Source: Pisaster brevispinus
Taxonomy: Eukaryota > Echinodermata > Asteroidea > Forcipulatida > Asteriidae
Assembly (NCBI GenBank): GCA_023634235.1
Contig: JAMKCF010000023.1
Coordinates: 2,889,001-2,953,000 of the forward strand
Length of the DNA stretch: 64,000 nucleotides
Reading direction: 5' to 3'
Of this stretch, positions 12,401 through 24,400 are shown one piece after another (position 1 is the stretch's first letter; the number at the start of each line of letters is the position of its first letter). Position numbers and translations under genes: made by a program. The notes beneath the pieces were generated by a model. That model was not told where the DNA came from, did no database searches, and was given only the letters and a program-made list of their open reading frames with translations.

Positions 12401-15400
12401 TTTGATGTTCTGCTTTCCTGAGGGAGTTTTGTAAATCCTGAAGAATAGAATAGAAAGTATTCAAACTCTGCTGGTTTTTTTTACCAATACCTTGAATTGG
12501 GAAAGTATGCAATAAGTAAAACCTAAATGCAATCAATTTACAAACAAATAAATCAAACAGAAAAGGGAGTCTAAGAAAGGAAGCAACAAAAGGTGTTACC
12601 ATTGCTTGTTGTAATAATAGGTAACAAACTACAATACCCATCATCATACCTTGACATCCTTGTCTTTGTTCTTCAACTCTTGCTGCATGTGTTCTGAAGA
12701 AGTCTCAAGATCTTTCAGTCGTCTTTCCTGCTCCTTGTAAGCATCCTGATAGAAGACACAAAATCAAATTCTACATTATTTGAATTATGCAATTTCTGAA
12801 GAGATGAGAGACTTTGGAAACTACCTCTCAGCTAGGGAAAGTTGTAATATCTCATCAATAGCAGCTTTTTCAAAGAGCTGCTTATTGCTTTTTAAAATTC
12901 TGCAAAGCGAAACTAAGCAGGATATCAGTTACATTTTGTACATGCAAAATGGTATTTTAGCTGGTAACCTTATTCTGGTAAGCATCATTTTGTTGGGCCA
13001 ATTTGAAATGGGCCCTGATCTGTCTTCCTGATCTGTCTTCATCTCAAGATACACAGAGATGTGTGTAAAATGGTGCTGTTGAATGCATACATAAACTCCT
13101 TAACACAATAGACTTTGTGGATTCCTTATCATCATCAATAGTATTATAATAATGCTTGAGTCAACAACTTGATGGAATTATCGTAACGTACAAGGTAAAG
13201 ACGCACAACAGATAGAAACTATTGTACCACTTGGTGAGTAATATCTTCAACAGATGCATGGTTTTAGTGCTGGGTGATAATTAATGAATGTCAATTACTT
13301 GATTGATATGTCCCCCATGTACTGACCTCATACTGTCTGTCTCTCTCCCTACCATCAACCTTCTCTCTGTCCAAGTCATCCTTGATGGCCTGTAAAATTC
13401 AAAAGTAAACACATCCACATATTACATGTGTATGCCACTCACTGAATACACAGATACACACATTTCCATCAATGCAGATCAATGTAGGGTTTGAGGATAT
13501 CTGTCCCAATTTCAGAGAGCTGCTTATAAAGCACAAAAAGCAGCTAATGATAACAACAAGCTAACCAGACTTAGGTTACCAGCCAAAATAGCATTCCACA
13601 CGTACCATTTATGACTTGTATCCTGCTTCGTTTCGCTAAGCAGAAATTTTCTAAGCAATATTGTAAGCAGCTCAATGAAATTGGGTTCTGCAAAGTGATG
13701 GAAGTGGAGACTCTTCAACAAGTTGCTTAAATAACTCCAAACTGATGACCCTAATGTCTGAACCATTACCAATTGTATGGTGCTGCTTTGCACAGAATTC
13801 TGTATTCACTGTGTTCTGTGAAGTGCATAGTTCTATGAAGGTAGAAATCTGCGGTGATGCGTGCTATGAAATTACACCTTTGTCTCTTAGTGAAAACTAC
13901 ATGACATATATTAACAGGTTGAAAACACAGTTGCACTTTATCAAACAGGGGGTCAAATTAACCCCAAACACCACTAAGTTAAATGGAAAATCAACAAAAT
14001 ATGTTTGTGCGACCAAATGATTAACCCTCCTACTGTGTAACCATTGAATATCATCCACATGGTTTTGATTGATACATGAAGATGCACTGTACCGGCTTCA
14101 TGCACAGGAACTCAATCTTCAATTGGTCAGTTTTTAATCCTTATTTTGACATTTATTAAATCCTTGCAGTACCCGCTGCTAAAATATAGGGATCAAACTG
14201 CCTCTAGCTATCACACAAACTTGGTGGTCTAGTTGGTAAGACATCTGCTCTAGAATTACAATGATCATGGGTTTGAATCCCACCCGAGTGATATGCCTGT
14301 GGTTTTTTTCACAGGACTCAGGAAAGTACTGAGTATACAGTACTTTACACACATTGGTGTAACGGGTAAAACACAAATAATTATTATCTCCAACACAAAT
14401 TTTACATCTAATATATTGCTGCGGTACCATGCTAAAACAAAGGATTCAAACTGCCACTAGCCACTGGGCAAGCTCAGTGGTCTTGTGGCAAGACATCTGC
14501 TCTACCATGGAAAAGATCATGGGTTCGAATCCCACACAAGAGTGTACTCGTGGAATTTTTCACAGTACTGTGAAAGTACACACATAGGTGGTATGGGTAA
14601 ACACAACTAATAATTTTGCATTGGTCAATCCCTCCAAGTTTCCTACATTACCTGTAGCTGAGCATTCTTAGTGTCTAGTGTCCTAGATAGTTGTTGTATT
14701 TCTTGTTGAAGAGGCTCCAGCTTCTCTTCAATGCCATATTGCTTCTCTGCTTCTAGCTGGGTTATTAGGTCATCTTTCAATCGAACAGCAACATTCAAAT
14801 CCTCAAGTTGTCTGCAGAGATATCATAATGGATGTAGAAAAGTAGCTGTTTTCAGGATTCAAAATGGAAACAGTAAAAAAGGAAACATATCTGGGCCCAA
14901 TATTATAGAGCTGCTTAAAGCACAAAAAGTAGCTAAGCACAACAAAATTATGCTTACCAGAATAAGGTTACCAGCCACAATACCATGTCATATGCACTAT
15001 CCTTGACTGGTATCCTGCTAATGTTTGCTTAGCAGGAAACTGCTAAACAAAATTGTCCGCTTAAGCAGCTCTATGAAACTAGGCCCTGCTCAGTAAGAGT
15101 GGAACAAATTTCTTATCTGTTACTACTCAAACAGAATCAAACCAAAATTAAGAAATACTTAACTTTTAAATACAGAGGAGACCACATTGTAATCGTTTGT
15201 TCTTGATTTGTAGGCTTTTAGTTAACTATTGTGGAAAACAAGTCTGAATTCTTAAATTTCTCAGTCCACATCAACTTGTCAGTCAAAACACCCAAATTTA
15301 TACAACCAATTTTTGTCAACCCTGGTCAGGCAGATGTTTGCGTCATTGTACTTTGAAGTCAATAATGTATCAGAAGCCTTGTGTGCAAAGTCCTTCAATC

Positions 15401-18400
15401 TATGCATGGTGGAGAATTAAGGTTATGCATCTACACTTATTTTCGTAAACTCATAAACGGAACTTGTGACTTCCAAACTCTATTGCTTGGTGGCACAACA
15501 AAGATTATAGCAGTAAAAACATGCACATAATTTGCTCCCTTCATACCTGTCTTTATCTTGCATTGCCTGACTATGATCTTCTTGAAGCCGTGCAGTAGGA
15601 TCTACCTGAGGACTAGTTGCTTGATTCGTAGCTTCAGTCAGTCGCTTCTGAAGTATCTCATTACCTCGTTTCAACGATTCACATTCCTTCCGAAACCAAA
15701 ACATTCAACCACAATCAGTTTCCATCATAGTGTTTGCACAAAACCACCTATCTCAAAATACAACACTGTTCACCAGAAACTGATGGCATGCTTGACAATG
15801 CTTGCCCAAAATAAATGTTGACCTTGTTGCTCAACATTGACAAAAAATATTGATCTATTTTTCAAGGCAAACTTTAAAATTTCACGAGACTATTAAGCTT
15901 GGCATTGCTGTGGCATAAAAGGAAAACTGCATCATTGTTTTTAAAATTGTAAATTATTTCATATCTTCAAGTTTTCACTAAACAACCAACCTGTAAAAAT
16001 TTCAACAACTTTGCTGGCATTGTTTCAGTGAAAACAACAAAACACAGTATATGTTTTGTTATGGTTTTTGTGCACACTTTTTACCAATTGTAAGTAATGA
16101 TGACGCGTGTACTCTTCAAATGCACTTTTCTCAACTTTGACGATGTTTCAGGCAGTGATAAACCTCTGGAGGACTGGTACTGGTATCAACATCATAACCG
16201 GTGAGTTTTCAGATTATAACTAATAATTGGGTTTTTTATAATTACCAGTCATGTATGTTGATCTTAAGAAACTGAATGGACCATGCTTTGGAAGTAACAA
16301 TACGTAAATAAAAGAGTGGCAACGAGGTCAAACAGCCGTTTAAAACCGCCAGGGTCGTGGCAGTGCCACGAAGGACTGAGCTGAAGGTGATGTCCTATAT
16401 CACATGACCACGACCCTGCAAGGTTTCAAATGGTCGATTGAGACTGATTCACTACTCTTTTATTCCCCTTTATAAACACCTTTCCGTTAAAAACAACCAA
16501 AAACCTTTAAAAGCTGAGAACAAATCTGACAGTTCTGCCTCAGCTTATCTTGAGTCCATTTTTATTCATTGTGAAAGCTCCTCACGCAAGTTTCGAGCTT
16601 GCGTGCTAAAGTTTCAAACTATCGCACACAAGCTTCAAACCTGCGCGATCCAAATATGTAACCTACTAATTTATATATCTGATAGCGCCCTCTTTTGACT
16701 CAAATTCCTCAGGCTATGTTTAACACTCCTCATTGTGTTTATATCCCACATTTAATCATGTCCACATGATCTTCTCTCGACCAATCAGAATATATAAACT
16801 ACCCCAGGTATTTATGAATGCCCAATATAGTTTGTTAGATTTGTGTGTGTCTCAGTAGAGCTTGGTGTTTTTAGACTTACTTGTCTGGATTGCTGTAGTG
16901 CTACTTCAAGACGTTCTCTTTGATCAGTTAAGGCGCGGTTGTTTTCTTGTCTCAGCCTATCAGTCAGTGTTTCCTTCTCATTGGCCAGGCTCTCCACAGC
17001 ATTTCTACATCACATCCACACAAGTTATATCAGAGCAATAATGGCAAAGCTTTAATACGCAATGTTATTGTTTCCAAAACAAATAATTATATAAATTGAA
17101 ATTCCTTCAAAAATATTTCTTTAAGGTTTGACTGTTTAAGGTTTTCTGTCAAATTAAGTTTCGTGATGCACTCATCTTTTAACAGATATAACCTTCCTAT
17201 GAAAGTGGGGCAGGGGGGAATTAGAAGTCTCTAACCATCCTCACCTTAAAATGGTGTAAAATGGTTCTTTTAGTTTATATTCTTTCACAGCAAAATTTGA
17301 AACATAACATCATTGGGTGTCAACATTAAATGGGTCTATACATTCCACAAAGGAATGTTTTTAGTCAAAAGGTCAAATTTAATGCGCTTTTGATTGAATA
17401 TGCTGGCAATTCAGGAACCAACTCAAATTTCCTGTACACAAATTTTAAATGCGACATCATAGATGATTTTGGATTAGATGATTTTAGATAATTTGGATAC
17501 TAGATAGTTTTAGATCTTAACCATGTTAACAAGTTAAGCACTGGATGTGTATCAAATACAATGGCACACCATTTTAATGCGAGGTAAGAGACTTGCAATA
17601 TTTGTTCCACTTTCATGAGAGCAAGACATTACTGAACTTGACCTTAGAGCAACTCTTTAACCTCTCTACTCTTGGTACCATTTGAAACCATTCACCCGCA
17701 CAGGTTGTGAATAGTCAGATAGTGTAGACAAATTCAACACATGATAGAATGTTGCAAGGGCTACCATGGGTTACCAACAGCACACACACTTTTTTAATAC
17801 CACACAAAGAACATACTTTAGCCTCAATCATATATTTTAGCATACTATATTTGTTCTGATTAACTATATTATTTGTTATTATCAATAGTTCACTAAAAAG
17901 ACTTTACCACAACCTTTTTTCGAACATTTTGCTACCACAGGCTAAAAATTACAATATCCTCCCCACTGCAGATTTAGGTCACTGATAGCTTATTTTGAGA
18001 CCTGAGGTTTATTATGTGACTGACTTACGATGCTTTGACTAAGAGCTGCTGCTTCTCCATCAGATCCTTCTTCAAACTCTCCACTTCAACCTTCAGTTCA
18101 ATATTCTGAAAATAAAGCAATACACAGACAGCGCAGTTAAACATAGAAATATAGTAGGCATTCAAAGATAAAGTTGTAATATTCCTATTAATCGCTGCAA
18201 TAAAACCTGGATAAGCTTCGGGCAGTTCTGGAGGGAACCTGGATTTGGAATGCACACTGCAGTTTTACTTTTTATAGTATCGAGTGCCCACTTTTATTGA
18301 TTCTGATTTTGCAATACCAGTTCCAAAAACTATAAGAGTTAAGAGTCTTATGTCTCACTCTGAAACAAACTCAGTGCAAAACAGAGCTCTCTTTGGTACC

Positions 18401-21400
18401 ATAAGTGTGCCTGCCAATTTCAAACTGCCCACTGCTAGTAAGTAGCTGATGTATCTGGTATGTTAGCCCCATTGAATAACTGAAGTGAACTCTTCCTGCA
18501 GGTTCCTAAGACAAAGAATGCTATTGGTGATAGAGCTTTTACAGCAGCTGGTCCTCGACTCTGGAATGAACTTCCACTTATGCTTAGGAAGCAAAGCACT
18601 ATTGAGGGTTTTAAAAGCCATCTAAAAACTTACTTTTTAAGAAAGCTTTTAATGTTTAACTGGTTTAATGTTTGATTACTGGCTGGTCCAGTTGTATTTA
18701 GTGTTTTTACTTCCTGTTTTATGGTGGATTTTGTAATCTATTGCTTATTTTTACTTTGCAAATTTGTATTATTGGGTGATTTACTATGTCATTGTTTTAG
18801 TTCATCGTAATCATTTTTATTGTAAGGCGCTTTTGATCATTTTTAGTATGGAAAAGCGCAGTATGAATATCATTATTATTATTATTATTACTTGAGAAAG
18901 ACATGCTATTTTCACCTTTTTATGCATGCATGGCACTTATACCCATTGATCCGAATATTATAGCTTTTCTTTTCAATTGAATATTATCCCATTAAGATTG
19001 TATAATGTTTCTTACTGTTTTAATGTCATCGTCAAAGTTCTGTTCTATCCTCTCCTCCATGAAGTAGATCCTCAGCTTCAAACTAAAATTCTCTTTCTTC
19101 AGCTCAGATATTTGCTGCAAAAGTACACAATATCAAACTTGTAAAGAACCAGAACAATTAAAAAGTATAACAAAACACTTGATTATGACACCACGCTCAT
19201 ATAGTAAAGATGAAATTTAAAACACGTTTAGAATAATATGCTGTGAATACAAAGTGTATTAGTGAGGTTTTTTAAACAGTTAAAAAAGTAAACTAATCTG
19301 GTCTAAACTGGATTGGACTGGTTTAAACCTGTCTGATCTGAATAAGACTAAGCTTATCAGAATAATTTCACATTAGTCATAATAGTCATGTCTAAATCTG
19401 TTGCACTAGTGAATACACTGGTCTGCATTGGTCTGATGGAAGCCATTGGTCACATCTGTTGTGTAATGCATGTAACAGAGCCCAGTCTCTAACAGAACGG
19501 GTTTGCCCCGGTGTTTCTGGCAGTGGCTGCTGAATGCGCCGCAGCACCTTGGTAACATTTACAAGGTGTTACATAAATGTGTCTCATAATTCATAAACTT
19601 CAAAAACCTGTCTGAAAATACATAACAATATAAAGCGCTTTGAGACATCAGTACATAAAGTGCTATGTAGCCTAAAAACTAGTTACCATTATTATTTTTA
19701 AACTGGATAGTTTCACATCAGCTCATGCCATAGAGTTATGTATCAGAACTAGAGGGCATACAAAACCATTTGACACAACAGTGTTGACCCATCATATTAC
19801 ACTCCTCAGTGTACACAGCAAACATTTCCCAAGTGAACTTTTGCATGCAGTTTACCCATCAGGATTTGTGCCCATGGCGGGTCAGTGGAGCTATGTACAT
19901 GAGTGCTCCCTTTAGGTATTAATACATAACTCTACGGCCCATACAAAGATGTGGATTGGTCTAGTCTCTAGATTGGTAAGGTCTCACATAGTACCTGCTC
20001 ATAGTCCTTCATGGTATGTGCTCTTATTGGTGACATTCTCCCACTGCTTATCTTCTGGATGGCTGGAAAGAGTAGAAACATTCATGTTTAGTTGCGGTGT
20101 AGTTCTTGCATCAGAGAAAGGGTACATCTCAAAAGTCTGGTACAGTTTTGGCACAAGAAACGCTCCTGTATATTGCCTGCAATACATTGGACTGCCAGAA
20201 TGTTTCGCCCGAGCGCATCATTGTGCCAAAGTACATGTACATGTATGCATGGAGCAATAAACTAGATTATTGCTCCATGATGTACATGTATGGGAGCAAT
20301 CCTACACAAGTGAACCCGCACATCCGTATTTTGAGCGTTCAAGTGGAACGTTTCCACGCGCTGGAATACTTGTCTGATCCAACTAGAACATTCCTTCTGT
20401 TCAAACTTCTGAGACATTCCTCACTCAAAAACTAACACCATAAACTCAACACGCAAACTGCTTGACTCTGATTAATGGTGGTTTACCTTATCTCATGTAA
20501 AGCATGATCAGTTTACGGATGCAGTCCTCAAGTCCAGATTCCTCAATCCAACAAAATCAAACAAACAATGCATTGGATTTTGATGGGTTGGGGATGGCTA
20601 GGCCAAAGGGGTGTGCTTTGGTAACAAGTCACAGTATACATATACAACTGTATACATGTAAGTAGGATTTGAAACTTTGCATGGTGGAAGTATCTTTTCA
20701 GAACCTACACTACTCAAAAGAGATTTCCACATGGTGTTACCGCAAACCTTACTTAGTGTATACATGTAATAACTATATTAGATGAGATACTACATGTGCA
20801 CGCAAATGACTTGAGAATACTACACTCTGCCGAAAGAGCTATCATTTTGCTGCATATGACTAAATTTCTATTTGAAGTACAAAAATCAATGTGCTTACCT
20901 GGCATATTGCCATCTGGGAAATGGTCACTGAAATTAGCTGCTGTAATGTCAGGTCCTGTAGTCACATCAGGTAGGCCAGCCATATTGGCACTACGCATCC
21001 ATGCAAATAAACAAATTGAAAATAATTGATTTTAACTAAAACATCACAACTACAAACAGTGTACATTGTACATATGTACATGTACAGGTTGTATGTACAG
21101 TTTTAAAAAAGAAATAAAATGCTACTTGCTTCATTAACCTCCAAAGCAATTTGCAATCAAACAAAACGGCTTAGTCTGCCAGTTTATTACAGTACTTGGG
21201 ATTCTATCACGTATGAACTCATTCAGTATACACATGGTATGCACGCAGAACTACATTTACATGAACAGCACGTACATGTACTGTATAGTGTAATGTACAG
21301 GTACCAAGTTACTTATTGGGCTTACAGTTTAGGAATATTCCTTATTTCATCAAATGTTGTCTTTTGTCACTTACAGCTTGCTAGTCTGTACTCTCAGTAT

Positions 21401-24400
21401 TTTCATCATCTTAACCTGGCTGTCACCATACCAAAGTAGCATCAATTTCACCAAAAGGACCAAAAGGATTTTCTCAGAATGAGTTATGATAGATAATGCC
21501 ATAAAACAAAACACACATAATTGTAACATGCAAATGGTTTGTACGTTGCTGGTTGTAATGTGAGAGATACATGTGAGCATCAGGTTCCCACAATAACTCA
21601 TTGTTTCCTTTTTACAGTCAAAACAGTCCACTTATTTTTCAGTCTACGTCTCAAATGAAAGTTACATGTAATAACTTCCTTGATTACAGAAAACCTGATA
21701 CATTTATTACATTTTTATCACTACATGTAGATTCAGGCCTGGAATTTCATCTTTGAGAGGGCAAGGCCAATTTCATTTTGCAAAGGGCATTGACAAATCT
21801 TAAAGTCTATGGGACACTTTTGAAGGGGCACCAAGGCCAAGACATGGGGCAACAGACGCCATGAACTCGGTAGCCTGGCCGTATAAGTCCAGGCCTGTAG
21901 ATTGTTGCAGTGCCCACTGCTAATATCAATGAATCAAACTAGCCTCTTGACACTGGGCATGCTCAGTAGTCTAGTTTGCCTAGTGGTCAGACATCTCCTC
22001 TGGAATGGCATCCCGTTTTAATCCTACTCAAGTAGTGTGTTGTTGTAATTTCATCAAAGGACTTGGCAAAGCACTGAGAATACTGTTCTCATCACACATT
22101 GGTGCAGGGTAAAAAAATTATTATAATAATATCCTTTATCTCTGATGCAATTATTACATCATTTAGATAAAAGAAAAAAGCTACATGTTCTTGTATCTAA
22201 AAATCTAAAAATCAAAAACTAAAAAATTAAAAAATCAAAATCATCTTAGCAAGGGGTGGGAGTCATTGCTAACAAAAAGGTCTGAAACTAAGTATTTACA
22301 AGGGGTCCAGGGCTTGAATTTGACACTGGACCGCTGGCCTGAGGCCAGTGATTTTAGCATCGGGCCAGTAAACTCATGTACGGACAAGTCCAGCAGTCTT
22401 GTGTTTTTGTTCAAATGTTGACTTTCAGTCTGATAAATGTAATTACTGTTGATTATCAAAGAATATTTACCCATAAAACAAAAGAGATAGATCTTCTCTT
22501 AGTGCTTTTTCAAATTCAAACAGTTCAATTATTCACCTGTGCAGGCATTTTTCTTCTCAATTCAATTCTGGTCTTGTAAACAAAATTTCGGTCCAGTAAA
22601 TATTTTGAGCTACAAGCCCTGCAGTCTTGTGGTTTTTTTTCCCCAATTTCTAGCCCTAGGTTCGTGTTGAAATGATGGCATTTCCACCATTTAGTTACCC
22701 CTGGAGTTATAGATTCCAAGGAGCTTCTGGGAACAGTACCCTCAGCACTAGAGAAGTAAATTAAAGAGCAAGATTTCTTTGGTCCTGGAAACAGACCTTC
22801 TTTTCACCTGGCAGGCATTTAAGCAAATCTGAATTCAGATAAAAATCATAGTGAAATTTCTCATACCTGCTTCAGGATTGAAAATGTGCCCTGGGTTGTC
22901 CACTGCTGCATTTTACCTTTGCTTATAAATATTTGGTCCAATCACCCATTTTCTTTAGTTTTACAATCTTGTCTACAAACTTGAGCAACAATAACACAGT
23001 TTACACACGGTGTGTAGAATGTAATAGAATGTACAAACTAATGTACATGTCATGTATTAGACCACTTGTGAAATACTCAAAAAAGAAAGTCCTAATACAA
23101 AAGCCAACATGTAATATACACATTTTAAAACAAAATAAGTCATAAACCTTCGCAGATAGTACCTCTTTCTGAACATATTTTGCTTGAAGTTCCTGTTTAA
23201 ACCACAAGGCAAGGTCAATAGGGTCATTATTTTAATCAAAATAACAATAACAAAATTAAAGAGTCCTGGCAGTGGAAAAAACAGCATTTCGACTATACGG
23301 CTGAAGCCCCATGTGGCATGTAAACTGTAGTAACGTTACGACTGTTCAATGTTGTGCATGACTTGCGGTGTACATGTTATGATAATGAAAGTAACCATGG
23401 AGGTACATGTACTTCCTTCCTCAATAATGGAGTAGGGCCTACACTATTAAGACTACAATTCTGATAATTCTGCGAGTTCAACAAATTATTTTAAATAATT
23501 TTCTGACAATTGTTCGAGAAATTCCTTCCTCCTTGGTTACTGGGACCATGAAGGATCTTCTTTCTATGCTGGGACCATGGAAGAATTTCCTTTTGCCATA
23601 CTCAGACTTCTGTACATGCTCCATGGTACATGTACTACTATTATTTTTGTTAAACATGTAGACCTAAGCCTTTTCGGGTGAAATCCAAGTTGTAAATGGG
23701 CCTAAAGTATTAATAATTATTATTAGGCCAGTAGGTTTAATTTCTAAGTTTTCAAAACCACCCGTGTGAAAGTTGATTGGTGATAGAGCCTGGACACACT
23801 CAGTCAGGAGATATGGTCTGGCCCTGTGATCATGTCCAAGACTCTGTGACGTTATTTCCATGGCCAGAACTACTTTCCTAGCAAGGCACAGAAGCCACGG
23901 AGTAACAGCAAATAACAAAGCATCATTGCTTGAGATGCAGCCCAGGAATTGTAAGAGCTTTTTGTTTCAAGAACCAATTTATTGAGGGCATTTCAGACAA
24001 AGGCAATCAGAGAAATGTAACACACGTATCCTTTTGATTTCACAGTCCACACTGATAATGCATTTCTGATGCATAATCTTTGGCGAAGGACACAACCCTT
24101 ATTAAGTTATATTACTTAAAATAATGTTAAATTCACAGGATTTTCAACATGAATGTTTCACAATACCTCTCGAAATTGTGGTTTTCTGTTTACTTCGTGA
24201 ATTAACACTGTCCACCATTTTGTCGTTAGAACCAAATTTTTGACTCCACAAAACTACAGACCATGTAGTTCACAGAATATAAAAGGAAAACCATACAATT
24301 TTGAGGGATATTTTGTGTGAACCATTCTATTCTACTTTTAAAACATCTTTCCAACCATTAAATCAATTTCAAAAACAAATTATTTTTATAGCCCATTAAA

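Noticed and set aside
14210..14290. Functional tRNA gene
   Set aside because: Same reason: tRNA-like head of a repeated SINE.
23157..23200. Extra centrosomin-family exon (ELQAKYVQKEVLSAK)
   Set aside because: Coiled-coil-like, but the donor is poor and including it would break the phase between exons 1 and 2.
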